DNA of 64,000 nucleotides from Fagopyrum homotropicum (GCA_033239125.1 BSWB01000001.1:138304981-138368980), one strand, 5' to 3'. Positions 45,434 to 57,522 are shown, numbered from the stretch's first letter. Notes: a model not told the origin generated them from the sequence alone. Numbers and translations: made by a program.

Positions 45434-46456
45434 TTGTATAGAGTTACACAAGTCGTTGCCCCGCCTGTTATAGTTATTGAGGTCGTTAGAGCACCAGTTG
45501 AGACAAGAGAGCCGAGGCCCGATAGTTGGTTGAAGGCTTTCAACCAGCTGAAGGTTCCCTGTTTAATGGGAAAGACTGGATTGGAGGTTAAGCTGTGGGT
45601 AGGACAGCTGGAGGCGATTGCTTGCCTAGAGGGACGTCGACTCAACATAGCACAAATGTTGTTGAAGGATCAGGCTCATTCTTGGTGGAGGACCGCTCGC
45701 AGTAAAGTCACCAGTTATGAGCAAATGAAGATAGTGATCAGGGATCGCTACTGTCCTACAACCATCAGGGGAGATCGTCTTCAGGATTTCCTTGAGGTTG
45801 GTTTCGAGGATCTTCCTATTGTTGAGATTATCAACAAGTTTCAGGATGAGTTGTCTTTGTTGGGTCAGTCTGCACCATCTGAGGATCAACATGTTTACCT
45901 TTTCTCTTGGAGGTTGAGGGAGTATACCCGCTCTTATCTTGCTGGTTTCCGTAGTGAGTCTTTGACGGACTATCAGGATAGAGCATCTGTGTATGAGAGA
46001 GATCGACCGGGTCAGAGGAGAGCTTCTCAGACAGGAGGTCCTAAGAAGAGACTGAAGAATGGATCAGACAGTGTTGAGCTGGAGCATCTGGGTTTGGGCG
46101 TAGTTAGACACCATGACGTTCTAGTTCCAGCATTCTATACAGAGTTCGATAGAGGACAAAAGTGCTTTAACTGCGGAGATGTCGGACATATGAGAGCTGA
46201 TTGCAAGAAGGCTAATGTGACTTGCTACTCTTGTGGCAAGCCCGGACATAGAGCTGCGTTTTTCCGTCAAGACAAGGCGCCATCGCAACAGGGTTCTTCA
46301 CCTATAGCGTTATCGGAGAAGGACAGAGACCTTAGTATCAACAACAAAGATTTCCTAGTTCTATCACTCCTCAGGGTTCCACTCCGGTTCAGGGCAGAGG
46401 ATGAGAAGGTGGTACTTCTGACACCAGAGGTGCCTCAACTAGAGTTTATGAGCTGA
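45434..46456 (+). pseudogene. Gag capsid (retrotrans_gag) with zinc knuckles
   Basis: The 340-residue open frame holds the retrotrans_gag domain (about residues 45-190; LKDQAHSWWRTA, YCPTTIRGDRLQDFLEV). Gag coats the element RNA and forms virus-like particles. Two CCHC zinc knuckles follow near residues 235-275: CFNCGDVGHMRADC is complete. In CYSCGKPGHRAAFF the final Cys is replaced by Phe, so one zinc site is probably lost. It ends at a TGA before the protease frame. Confidence 0.85.
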
Positions 46457-46464
46457 GCGGTGTA

Positions 46465-46908
46465 GTGGATCCGACCGCTCCAACGACCACAAGTACCATT
46501 CATATTATTGGTTTTCTTGTGAGAGTTCTTTTTAATACTGGTGCTACACATTCTTTTATATATGATGCTTGTGTAGATAGATTGACCTTAGTTACCGTAG
46601 AGGGGAAACTCTTCTTTATAGGATTACCCGACGGGGGTAAGATTCGAGGTACACGAGAGGTTCGCAATTTTCCTATTAGATTGGGAGGTCGCGGTTGGCC
46701 AGCCGACTTCTTCGTCATGTACTTAGTGCATGAAGAAGTTATCCTTGGCATGGATTATATGGATCGACATCGAGCAGTTGTGGACATCGGCAAGAGGACA
46801 ATGACGGTAACTATAGACGCATGCCATGTGGAGAGCTTTAGAGGATGGGATCTCGGGAAGACTGGTACAGTCATCAGTGCAGTCCGAGCTGCGAGACTTA
46901 TCGGTTAG
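46465..46908 (+). pseudogene. Retroelement aspartic protease domain, active-site Asp changed
   Basis: The domain shows VLFNTGATHSFI, where active retroelement proteases have DTGA: the catalytic Asp is replaced by Asn. ILGMDYM, typical of the C-terminal protease strand in gypsy elements, is present. The protease would process the Gag-Pol polyprotein; this copy is predicted to be inactive. Confidence 0.85.
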
Positions 46909-46935
46909 GGTTACGAGGCTTTTTGGTGTTATGTC

Positions 46936-47727
46936 ATGAAGGATAGTACGAGCCCAACTTTGGAGGAAATTACGGTAGCTTGCAAGTTTACCGGTGTTTT
47001 TGGAGAGCCATTACGTTTACCTCCACAGATGAGTGTAGACTTTGGCATTCAGCTAGAGCCCGGTACGAGACTGATCTCTAAGGCTCCTTACCATATGACG
47101 CCTATTGAGATGTTTGAGCTTAAGAAGCAGCTTGAGAAGTTAGCTGAGAAGGGCTTCATCTACCCTAGTGTATCTCCTTAGGGCGCACCAGTACTCTTCG
47201 TGAGGAAGAAAGACGGGTCAATGAGGCTATGTATCGATTACCGAGATCTTAACAAGGTGACGATCAAGAATAAGTACCCATTGCCCCGTATCGATGATCG
47301 GTTGGACCAGTTGCACGGAGCTTCAGTGATCTCGAGGATCGACCTGAGATTTGGATATCACTAGCTGAGAGTGAGAGAGTGGGACATAGCCAAGACGGCA
47401 TTTCGGACCAGATATGGACACTACGAGTTTGTAGTGATGTTATTCGGGCTCACGAATGCGCCCACAATTTTTATGGAGTTGATGAACGGCATCTTCATCG
47501 ACTTCCTAGACCAGTTTGTAGTTGTCTTCATATATGACATTTTGGTATACACTCGCAGCAAAGAGGAGCTTACAGGACACTTGAGGATCGTTCTTCAGGT
47601 CTTACAAGATAGAGAGCTTTACACCAAGCTCTCTAAGTGTGAGTTTTGGATGCCCGAGTTAGCATTCCTTGGTCACATCATTTCACCTGAAGGGATCAAG
47701 GTAGATCCAGGAAGATCGAGTCAGTAG
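46936..47727 (+). pseudogene. Reverse transcriptase domain with stops and a catalytic change
   Basis: The motifs are in gypsy order: FIYPSVSP, then an in-frame stop (47179-47181), GAPVLFVRKKDGS, RLCIDYRDLNK, PLPRIDD, then a stop replacing Gln in the FGYHQLR motif (47362-47364). FGLTNAPTIFM follows, then FIYDILVY, where active enzymes have F-I-D-D-I-L-V-Y, so a catalytic Asp is Tyr. FLGHIIS comes next, and a stop at 47725-47727. The enzyme would copy element RNA to DNA; this copy is dead. Motifs fit the Tekay/Del chromovirus branch. Confidence 0.88.
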
Positions 47728-48357
47728 CATCACGGACGCCTCCTAAGAACGTCAAGGATGTATGCAACTTCTTAGGATTGGCGGGGCTTTTCAGTTATTG
47801 TCCGACCGCTCAATTCCTTGTTGAGGAAGTTTACGATATTTGTGTGGTCCGAGCCGTGCCTGCAGAGCTATGAGGAGTTGAAGAAGAGGTTGACCTCTGC
47901 TCCTATCCTAGCTCAGCTAGAGGGCATTGAGGACTTTGTGGTTTACAAGGACGCGTCCAAGCTCGGCTTGGGATGTGTTCTGATGCAAAGGGGTAAGGTG
48001 ATTTCTTACGGGTCGAGACAACTGAAGACGTATGAGGAAAGTTACCCTACCCAGGATCTGGAGTTAGTTGTCGTTGTTCACGCTTTGAAGATCTAGAGAC
48101 ATTATCTGTACGGAGATACGTTTAAGATTTTCACAGATCATAAGAGTTTGAAGTACATATTCACTCAGCGGGAGTTGAATAACAGCCAAAAGAGATGGTT
48201 GGAGTTGATCATGGACTTCGACCTTGAGATCTTATACCACCCGGAGAAAGCGAATGTGGTAGCTGATGCCCTAAGTAGGAAGAGTCCCCGGAAGATGGCG
48301 ATCACTAGGCTGACAACTCAACCCCAATTACAACGAGACCTTGCTTGGCTAATATGA
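47728..48357 (+). pseudogene. RNase H domain relic of the gypsy polyprotein
   Basis: After a frame change, 47818-48096 reads through the RT-RNase H link (YEELKKRLTSAPIL, DASKLGLGCVLMQ, SYPTQDLELVVVVHALK). Then a stop replaces Trp near 48094-48096. 48148-48357 continues with FTQRELNNSQKRWLELIMDFD and VVADALSRK. This domain removes RNA from RNA-DNA hybrids. Confidence 0.8.
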
Positions 48358-48830
48358 ATATCCACTTCCCGTATTCCGACAGCTACCTATCCACCTTGGA
48401 GATAGTACCTGATTTGTTTGCTGAAATCCGACAGAAGCATGAGAGTTGTCCAGCTTTGACCCAGATCCGAGACCGGATGTCTCGAGGAGAAGCACCACAC
48501 TTTGTAGTGGGTGCTGATGGGATCTTGAGACACCAAGAGCGTGTATGTGTTCCTTCAGATCGAGAGTTGAGACAGAGGATCCTTCAGGAGGCTCATTCTT
48601 CATCTTACTCAGTGCACCTCAGTACGAGTAAGATGTATCAGGATATCAGATGCTCTTTCTGGTGGAAGGTCTGAAACTAGATGTGACGAGATATGTATCT
48701 CAGTGTGCAACCTGTCAACAGGTCAAGATCTAGCATCATCGGCCTGGAGGCGAGCTACACCTACTTCACGTTCCTTAGTGAAAGTGGGAGGACATCTCGA
48801 TGGACTTTGTCACCGGTCTAAGGCTAAGCT
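48358..48830 (+). pseudogene. Integrase N-terminal part, truncated in the core
   Basis: 48345-48674 encodes the region leading into the HHCC zinc-binding domain: ILQEAH, SVHLSTSKMY, and a stop after CSFWWKV. In the same direction TRYVSQCATCQQVK and WEDISMDFVTGL follow (to about 48830) with further stops. The core after the first catalytic Asp and the chromodomain are absent, because the sequence passes directly into LTR. Confidence 0.8.
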
Positions 48831-48871
48831 GTGGTTTTGATGTTATTTGGCTCAAAACCATGGCTTGAGGG

Positions 48872-49560
48872 TGTATGTGTTGTTGTTTATCGTTATAACC
48901 GATAATTGGAATAGGATTGACCTTTGTTAACCTTAATTGGCCCAAGTGTATTATAATCGGGCGGTTACCGCTTGTCCAATTTAAATGGGGAAATTGGGAG
49001 GTGCTCTCGCGACTAGTCCAGTAGGTAACAAAAGGATGTATACGTTCTATTCTTGTTGGTGAAAGGGGATGGAGGCGAGATCGTAGCGACTCTCGTGTAA
49101 CAACCATAAGTTGAATTAGTAATTGGATAACATAATGAAAGATAAGAAGTGGCTGTTTGTGAGCATGCTGATGTGTTTACTTTACCTTATATTTGCTTGT
49201 ATCTTTACCGTCTTTTTGATATCCAGAATGTTAGCTAACGGTTTGTACAGACGTTGTAGATGTTCCACAGGTTTAGTATGCTGCTGAGTGATCCGGATTG
49301 TGTGGTCAGCCGGGGTTCCCGTACATTATAGGACGAGATCGGGTTTATTTTTATATTCTTGTTTTCCCTTTTGTTTTGAACTTGTTTGCGAGTCTTTTAC
49401 GCTTTCCTTTGTTTAAACCTTTGGTTTTATATTGTGTTTTGGCTTTCATTTGTCAGTGTCTTGTTGTAAGATCCGTTGTGTCGCTGCTACTCTGAGGGTC
49501 GGGACACATTGTGAGGTCCTAGCCCGTAACACTTTGAGTCCCAAAACTTGGGGTATTACA
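48872..49560 (+). repeat. 3' LTR remnant of the gypsy element
   Basis: 689 bp correspond to about 44265-44940 of the 5' LTR and include the true LTR end GGGGTATTACA. The first kilobase, including the hairpins and the donor site, is deleted. The two LTR parts differ visibly (several percent), so the element is older than the one at 10915. Confidence 0.85.
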
Positions 49561-50207
49561 TGAATGACCTTAACCACCGCCCGACCCATCACCCAAAATT
49601 GTCCACCCCACCTGACCCACCACCCGCTAGGGGTTTCACCCGCATCCAATCCACCTACATCCATAGGATGAAGCGGTGGATCGGATGAGATTTCGGGTGC
49701 TCTACACTTTATTTATAAATTGTAAAAAATCAAAAAAAAAATTACTGAAAATCAAGAACATACTCAAAAACAAAATATAAAAAGATAACATAAAATTGTA
49801 CATGATATCAAGTACAACCTTATAACAAAACAAGATTTAAAATACATTTTTTTATAATGAATCAATAATAAGGATCGAAATATAGTATAGATCTAAAGGA
49901 AATAAACTAGTAAAGAAAATATAGAGTTTGCTTTAATATAATTATATAGTTAGAAACTAATGGTTATTTTTTTGTGATATAAACTACATATATTAAAAAT
50001 ATATATGTATATAATTTTAAACGGGTGAATACGAGTCGGATGAATGTGTAGATGATGGGTCGGGTGATGGGTGAATACGCATCCTACCCGATTCACCACC
50101 CGCTTCATCCACCACCCGCTGTCACACGTCTTTTATCGGATTTTCACCCTTTTTGTTTGATCAGGTGACTGGGTATCCGTCGGATACGGGTGAGATTGTC
50201 ATCTCTA

Positions 50208-50793
50208 ATAGACTTTTAGATATGATATAATGTTTGTCTTAACGTATCTAATAATAATTCAATTTTCATTATGTCAAACACTTGTAAAGTTCCAAAAAAA
50301 CAAAAACACAAACCACTAGCTTAAGTGGGTTAGGAAACACATTATATGTCTAATTATACTTAGTTCTAGTGGTTTGCTTCTTACTTACATTGATCGATGG
50401 GTCATTCAGGTGACAGTAGGTTCTTTCATAGATGTGGTGAAAGCGAGGTTTTTCATAGGTGATGGTAGGATTTTCTCGTAGATGTGGTGATGGAAGTAGG
50501 TTTATCCTATTTATTGGATGAGTTTTTTTCCTTGCTCTCTCTTTAGAAAAAAGTTGGGTTCGCTATTCGAGTCAAACGAGACGTGTCTAACATCGAGTTT
50601 AAAAATGTGTTTATATTCGACTAGTTTAGTTAAATGAACGAGCCCACTCCAATGTTTTTACAAGTCCAACCCGATCCGAGCCACGAGTTGCTCAACTAAT
50701 ATAACAAAATTATTGAAGATTATCTCATCTAGTCAACTGTAAAATTATTATTGAGGGGTATTACGGGCACGACGATGGATTTTGCAAACGCTC
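50208..50793. other. Intergenic DNA
   Basis: A degenerate GATGTGGTGA-GGTTTTTCATAGGTGATGGTAGG repeat lies near 50400-50490. No gene is seen. Confidence 0.45.
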
Positions 50794-50901
50794 GACGGGT
50801 ACGCAATTCGTGACCGCCATGGTCACGCATTCTATAACCGCGACAGAAAGTTCACAGTTATGGAATGCGTGATTGTGGCGGTCACGCAATGCGTAACCGT
50901 C
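50794..50901. repeat. Long imperfect hairpin, 51-nt arms
   Basis: Arms 50794-50844 and 50851-50901 are complementary at about 80% around the loop AGAAAG. The outer part reads GACGGKTACGCAWTKCGTGA in both arms. It probably represents the left end of the Mutator-like element. Confidence 0.8.
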
Positions 50902-51060
50902 ATAATGTGACTGTTGTGATTTAAACGTTGTAATTCGAACGTTGTGTAAGAGTAATAAATATGATTGTTGTAATTTGAACGTTGTGTATTTCCATCGGCT
51001 ATATATATTGAGAGTCAAAGAAGAGGTGATTATCAAAATCTCCCAAAAAACACCTGCGAA

Positions 51061-53216
51061 AATGTCAATACAGAAGGATGATGAGATAATGATTCCGTTC
51101 GACGGTATAAAATTTAGTGGCTCAGACGAGTTTCTTCGACATTTTGAGATAAGTATATTATAACTTATTGTTCCTTATCATTGAAGTTTATGCTAGAATT
51201 AGATATAATTGTAGGTTTTATTATTTTTATTAGTTTATGTTTTGTTGTGTAAAACTAATAATCATTCGGCATTAAACCAAAAAACAAGAAATCTTATCCT
51301 TTCTATTCTATCTGAACTAGGGTCTTCCGAATTGTTCGCGTGACGATGGAACCGATTATACGCGAATGTTTGAAATTTGCGGCTTTTTCCACGATCGCGA
51401 GACAATGGTGAATTGGGCTCGATTCATGATAGGAACTATGAACATGGTGTTGGTTACAAGTAGGTCGTGGAGAAACGTTAGGGGATTCGTTACACTTCGT
51501 TTGACATGGGAACGTTTCGGAGCCACTCGTAAGAAGAAAGACTTTGATCCTAATACCGAGTTGTTGTTTAGCCGAACACACAAATCAAGAAAAGACGATT
51601 ATTCATTTGAGCTTGAGGGTGTACAAAGCGAGGTTGAGAAATCAACGTTGCATATCATAGACGGGGTGCACAACCAAACACTTCTCGAGAAGTTAAAGGG
51701 ACACACATATGCCGGCCAATTGACGCAAAAACAGTTTCGGATGCTACAAGCCAAAGGATGAAGTCCACTTCAATAAGCATTCCATACGTTAGATCAATGT
51801 CATTACTACGCCAATGTTAGAAGATGCCCGAAGTCGGATGATGTTTCTGATTTTTTCATCATGCATCCGAATTCAATACATCTCCATAACTTATTTTCTT
51901 ACGTCATCATAATGGACACGACGTACAAGACGAACGAGTAAGTTTTCTAATACACGTGTTTTACGATTTTTTATATATCACATGAACATTTAGTTTGAAG
52001 TTCAACAAAACTACAACCTTCTTTGTATGCCCTCTATAGATACAAGATGCCGTTGTTAGAGGTTTTCGGTATCACTAGAACGAGGTTGACGTTCGCAATA
52101 GCTATGGCCAAGGAAAACTCCAATCACTACGAGTGGGCATTATGGAGACTCCGACATGTGTGTGAAAATGTTAGAACGAGGGTGATTGTGACGGATAGAG
52201 AGTTTGGACTCATAAGTGCACTTGGTGTCATTTTCCTGGATGTGAAGCACGTGATTTGCACCTTTCTTATGAAGTGCAACATTCAACATAGATCTTGGGT
52301 GATGACACTCTCAAAGGAAGCACAAACAGTTTTTGCATCACACTACCATGCTCTTATTGAATCTAGATCTCTTGAGAGTTACGAGTAGAGTTTAGCTGAG
52401 ATGAAAGTGTGCGGGTAATGTTATTTGAGGTTGATGGAGTATTTGGAAACTACATGGCTAATCCCATACAAAGAATCAATTGTTTGAGCTTGGTCCGACT
52501 TGCACCTTCAATTTGGCACGAGGACAACAAACACGTAAGAACTCAATCCTATCTTGTTTATAAGTTTTCTAATTGTGAAATTGCAATAGTATATTGAATT
52601 GATGTTGGTTCATATGTGTGAGTCCGTACACTCGTTGTTGAAGAGTATGCTGCATTCTAGCGTGCAAGGATTTTAGTCGGTGATAGAGAATATCGACTTG
52701 ATGGTAAATGACCAGATTCGACAGATTCAAGCGTCAATAAACACTTCCCGCGAGAAGGTGTTGTTGGATGTGCGGGTTACGATATTCGACTTGCTCCGGA
52801 ACAAAGGAAGCAACAAGTACTTCCTTATACTGTTGGAGATCTAAAAAAAGGCAAAGAAAATTAGGATCAGAGCAACATGTCAAGATTCTTATTGGAGGGA
52901 AGCTCATAGAGTGTCTTGTGCGCACGAGTTCTTTCTTGCTATTAGGGATCGGGAGCCAATACGTTTGGATCAGATCCATCCGAATTGGAGGCAAGTACGA
53001 TGGGAAAGAGTGGATCCGGCCCTAGAAGATGATGTTGTGCACATTGATCCATCCATTGTGTCACTCAACGACTTCAGAGAGCGAATGAACAAGAATTTGC
53101 TTAGTAGAGATGAGCTTGAGCGGATGACTTCAACATATGAGGACATTATACATTCAAGCACTTCAACGTTGAGAGAACCAGAGCAACATGTTAGAACTAA
53201 AGGAAGACCGCCATAA
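51061..53216 (+). pseudogene. Mutator-like (MULE) transposase relic
   Basis: An apparent first exon starts at 51061 (MSIQKDDEIMIPFDG). A second piece (about 51345-51761) has RSWRNVRGFVTLRLTWERFGA, a FAR1/DNA-binding-like segment. The MULE domain begins before 51930 (VIIMDTTYKTNE, first catalytic Asp). It resumes at 52041 (KMPLLEVFGIT) and continues through VIVTDREFGLISAL to 52388. A SWIM-like zinc-finger remnant (LCAHEFFLAIRD, about 52915-52960) precedes a C-terminal stretch to 53216. Several stops and a frame change near 51345 show it is not functional. The enzyme would have cut and moved the element. Confidence 0.8.
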
Positions 53217-53408
53217 TATGGCATTCCTTTAACAAGGAGAGAATCAAGTGGGTTCGAACATGGTTTTGGGTCAGCACGTCCACGTCCTAGAGGTCCTCTA
53301 CCAAAATCAAGACAACAGAAGGAAGCTAAGGTTGAGGAGGCCGACCCACGTGTTAAAAAAATCACCTCCCGACGGTCTAAGAACTATCGTTTCAAGGGTG
53401 ATTAGATT

Positions 53409-54050
53409 ATGAAGTTCATGAAACTATTCATCCTTTCGGCCTATGATGTTAAAGGAGATGGACGTTGTGGAATTAGAGCTCTTGTCATAGTTTCGGGATA
53501 CTCGGATAAAGATTATTTGATTGTTCGAAAGGAATTGACCACGGAGATGTTCATAAGAAGACTTGTACGCATAAGTAAGTATCTCTTTTCTTCCTTAACC
53601 ATTGTTTGTGCATAAAATGACAACAACTCCTTCACCTTTTGTTTGTTTTCTTTCAATAGGCATCTTTACGCTGGATAGTTGATGAAGCTATCCAATCTAC
53701 TTTTTGGATTGAGCATGTACATTGTGGGCCGGAGAATTGGATGAAGATTCCACTGTTTTATACGGGAGCAACGACATATTACCGTTGCGTAGTGATTATA
53801 GTTGGACCAAATCCCAAGATAAATTTACCAATTGTTGCAACGGTTGAGGATCTAGAACCCCACAGAGATTCGTGTCACTTTGTAGCTGTAAGTTCTCTCA
53901 CTTTATACCTCTTTTATTAACCTACTAAAATGACATAATGTAATGAATTATTGTAATTTGTCATTCATTTCTTCTCAAGTTTGGATCAAACCCGATTCTC
54001 TCTTACCGCCTTTGACCCTTACATGGAGGCGTGGACAAGATTTCAACGTT
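53409..54050 (+). pseudogene. OTU-type cysteine protease domain relic
   Basis: The frame from 53409 reads YDVKGDGRCGIRALVIVSGYSD, the hallmark DGxC motif of OTU deubiquitinase-like proteases with the catalytic Cys. VRKELTTEM follows. A GT-AG-like gap (about 53575-53662) leads to WIVDEAIQSTFWIEHVHCGPENWMKIP and HRDSCHFVA, a late part that would carry the catalytic His. OTU domains fused or adjacent to MULE transposases are known in plants; their role for the element is not settled. The downstream C-terminus (53980-54060) is AT-rich and unclear. Confidence 0.7.
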
Positions 54051-54426
54051 GATGGATGAGATGCACCCTTTCGTGATATATTCAAAGTATTTGATGACCT
54101 CCGGCGCAAAGAGTTTCCTAAAAAAGTAACAATCAATGTTGATTCAATAGATAGTTGATGGATATTATATTAGTGTTGTTGTCGGTATAAGTCTTGTTTT
54201 TTGAATGTACGTTGTCACATGAGTAAGTGTTGTTATTGGTTTTTTAGTTTTAAGTGATGGATGCTTGTTTTGTTGTCGGTTTTAGTATAATTGTTGCGGA
54301 AACTAAAACCCAATAAAGTGAAAACAATACATATGGTAATAATATTTACACCAAAAGTGAAAACAAAATAATACATAACTTAATATTCCATAAAAAGTGA
54401 AAACAAAACATAAGATCACATCAATC

Positions 54427-57400
54427 CCGTCTGGTTTGTGACACCGTAACCTGAAACGGGGCAATGTGAACCTGTTGTGTAACCGACTTATCATAAATCG
54501 CTTGTAACTCCTCCTCAGTCGGTGTACCATGGCTAATCAGATCCCAGATTCGGGCCTGCATGATATGTAACCTCTATAAAGAAAGATACATTTGTCAATA
54601 ACAATTTATATATAGAACTTTCAAAATAATCAAATGACTCCAACAACGCGTACCCGGGTATCTGAAACCGGGATTGGAGGAGGACAATCTATTGGTAGAG
54701 TCTGTAAAACCGAGTTGGGTAGTACAAATGGATGGTACCGCTCACTGAACCATGACATGTAATCTTGAAATACAATCCATGAGTCAGGAGCCTGAATCCG
54801 ACCCTAAAGCGCAACTCGGCTCGCATCGTCGTGTCTGGTAGTCCACTAGTCACTTGATAAATGAAATCTGACCATATAACCCTTGTTTCCTATAGAGGGC
54901 GGAGCTCCAGATACGGGACGATCATCTCAAAAGGGATCGTCTGAACATACCCAAACTGTCGGAGAACCCGATCTGGCATGTATGGCTCGACATTATCTCC
55001 AGCATGGATCGTCCCTCGGCAGATAGAAACCGCAAACTCGCCCTCAAAATTCAACACTATGTCTCCTTAGGGCATGAACTTGATGTCCTCAACTCTCATC
55101 TGATCCAACTGTGAGCGGAAGAATCTCAACCTCTCAAGTGTCTGTAGTGGGGTCTTCGGGACAAAAAGTTTCGAAGCCCACATCGCCAATCCATGTCGTC
55201 ATGGATCCTCCGCCGCCAAATAACCCAATGACGGAAAGTGGGCGTAGATCCAAAACTACAACCATTTAATTATGAAAAAAATCAATATTGTTATGTAAAT
55301 ATTTTGAAGTGACTTAATGAATAACTAATGTTACATGGACCAATGACGTACAACCTCCGATTGTCTTCACCTTCAGCCGTGAAGCGTCGCCCATCATCTT
55401 GTACGAAAATTTTTTAATTGAAGATTAGTAATAAATAAAAAATAAAAATATAAAATAATTAACTAAAGTGATAGTAATACGTACGAGTACAAGTACGCCA
55501 AGACACCGGCGCCCATGCAAACCCTCCTGTACATTGGTGATCACGTACCAGATTTATGACCCCAAGAAGAAGAGGGTGAATGTGGAAGCGACATCCTCAG
55601 CGGAGGTGGTTGGGTCGCGTCGAATGATATCAAATGCCGTCCTCAAGAAATCTACATGCAGCGATGTCTGGTGTCCCCGTGCCTCGGCGTCAAGAATGTA
55701 GAACACCTCACTCAGCCACTACGTACACTCTCGGGCAGATAATGGTGTTAGTAGGGCCTCCCCGTTAATCCTAATGCCTAGGATGATGGCTAAGTCGTGG
55801 AGTGTGATTGTCATCTCACACCATGGAAGGTGGAAGTTGGTGGTCTCCGGATGTCACCTCTCCACAAAGGCATGCATCATGGCGTGATCAACACCGGCGA
55901 AAGAGACGTCGAATAGATATGTCAGCCCACTTTGTGATGCGATAACAAACCAAGACGTGGGGTCCTCCCTGTTAGCATTTGTAATTCATTTGCTCATAAT
56001 AGTGATGTGCTCTCCGTTGCAACGCGGTAATGGGCCTCTTGTAGTCCTCTTTCATAAAATTTTTTGATTCAATTAAACATTTTATTGATTAGTTGTGTAA
56101 CATAATTTGTTACTAGTGTGGTTTAGTTATCTATTTTTTCCATCCACACACCGCGAGCACGGTGGCCAGCATAGCATGTCAGCACATCATTGATCAAGGG
56201 TGCCCCCGTGTCTGCAACAACACGGCCTCGATCTGCCGAGAATAATGACTCTTGTGGCGCCTCAACATGCTCTTCGGCTAGAATATCATAGTGAAGTCAG
56301 CTGTCTCAGTATGTTCGTTAGCTGGTGGATCGACGTGTATGTCTACTAGTGGATCCATCTACAAGTCGGCAGTAATATCGGTATGCTCCATCAGGTGCTT
56401 CTCTACAACTACATGCTTTGGTTGTACAGAGGAAGCGTCCTCCTCACCCTCTGGCTTGGTCGCATACGTCGGCGATGGAAGAGCGTTCATACCGACTGCT
56501 AGAGATGGCTCAGATATGGAAGGCCTCACTGCAACTGAGCTAGCTGGTGGTGTACCGGCAGTCGGGCGAGCAACCTGAGAGCTACTCTCCGTCGGATGAG
56601 CTCTCTCTCTACGAACGGAGGCCGTAGGACACCTCCGCCTGTCAATGCACTGTAATATGTATAGTACTATATGCGTTACGTAATTATATTTGAATATTTT
56701 ATAAGTTTAATGTAAGTTAGTTTCATAAATTTGTTTGATTTTAACTACTTAAACACAATTTATTTATATTTAGTTAACTAAATATAATGAAAGTACTCTA
56801 ATTAATTTTAATTTAATTTATTTACTTCACTACTATATATTTGAATTGGAATTTAATTTTGTTAATTTTATTTTCATCTAATTAAATCTAATTGACTACA
56901 TTTTAATTTAAGTTAACTAGGATTAAACAATTTCAATTTAATTTTATTTAATTTATTTAAATATCATTTTATTTTATATAATGTTTTTTTGGATAATATT
57001 ATTTAATATACTTAAATATAATTTAAATTAATTAAATTCATTTTAATTAAATTAATTCAATTTTAATTTAAGGTAATTAGTATGAAGTAATTTAATTTTA
57101 ACTAAATTAAATTTCGATTCATTTTAATTCGGATAATATTATTTAATTAAATAAAATCTCATTTAAATAAATTTAATACAATTTATTTTATTTTACTTAA
57201 ATTTAAACCAATTAAATGCATTATGAATAGCGGCACCAAGGTTCCGGAACGCGTGACCGTGGTACCACTGTTCATTGTCTTTAACAATCCGCCTTCAATG
57301 GCGGATTGTTGAAACTCTTATCCGGTTTCAACCCAGGTTTGCACCACTCCAACACAAATACTAACCTCAATCAAGTTTAATCTAACAAATAAACTCAATT

Positions 57401-57522
57401 TCCTATACAATTACGATTCCGAAAACTAGAAACCAAAAACCGAACGAAAACCGCACATTTACCTCTCTCGGGTTATGTTTCCGCTTTTGAAACGGTCGTC
57501 CTCCGTCACCGTCTTGATCCAT
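54427..57522 (-). pseudogene. Plant mobile domain (PMD) gene relic
   Basis: On the minus strand the likely start is 57522 (MDQDGDGGRPFQKRKH) with a donor after 57463. After an AT-rich intron, Ser/Pro-rich sequence runs from about 56651 with several in-frame stops. The PMD core is at about 55980-55560: LPWCEMTITLHDLAIILGI, with INGEALL and CTxWLSEVFYILD around a stop. C-terminal PMD parts follow near 55270-54655 (DYMSWFSERYHPFV). PMDs resemble the domain of MAIN/MAIL1 and 'phosphatase 7 long form' proteins and are known to be carried by plant transposons. Stops (mainly TAG) and frame breaks mean it is not expressed intact. Confidence 0.75.
56650..57462 (-). other. AT-rich intron-like stretch of the PMD relic
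   Basis: About 550 bp of TTTAATTTA-type low-complexity sequence, then GGCGGATTGTTGAAAC words near 57290-57320 that form a short inverted repeat (AACAATCCGCC/GGCGGATTGTT). No coding signal. Confidence 0.5.

Larger units (their letters stand above)
43223..49560 (+). mobile_element. Defective Ty3/gypsy retrotransposon (chromovirus, Tekay/Del-like)
   Basis: It begins TGTAACCCC, ends GGGTATTACA, and has a perfect 5-bp target duplication TGAAT (43218-43222 and 49561-49565). The order is 5' LTR, gag, protease, reverse transcriptase, RNase H and partial integrase. The sequence then jumps from the integrase core straight into the middle of the 3' LTR, so the integrase C-terminus, polypurine tract and first ~1 kb of the 3' LTR are missing. 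The 5' LTR lacks its last ~20 bp, and no primer binding site follows. Reading frames have several stops and active-site changes. The element cannot be autonomous. Confidence 0.92.
42442..50207. mobile_element. Outer MITE-like element, split by two later insertions
   Basis: The left end TAGGGATGTCAATGG (42442) and right end TTGTCATCTCTA (ending 50207) are inverted relatives. The true element is only 42442-42469 plus 43218-43222 and 49566-50207. The hAT MITE at 42470 and the gypsy element at 43223 sit inside it, each with its own target duplication. The right part is rich in CACCCG/GGGTGA words in both orientations with an AT-rich core. No 8-bp target duplication of the outer element could be matched. 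Confidence 0.65.

Noticed and set aside
54303..54530. 75-residue minus-strand ORF
   Set aside because: It overlaps the C-terminal part of the PMD relic in another frame and has no recognisable features.
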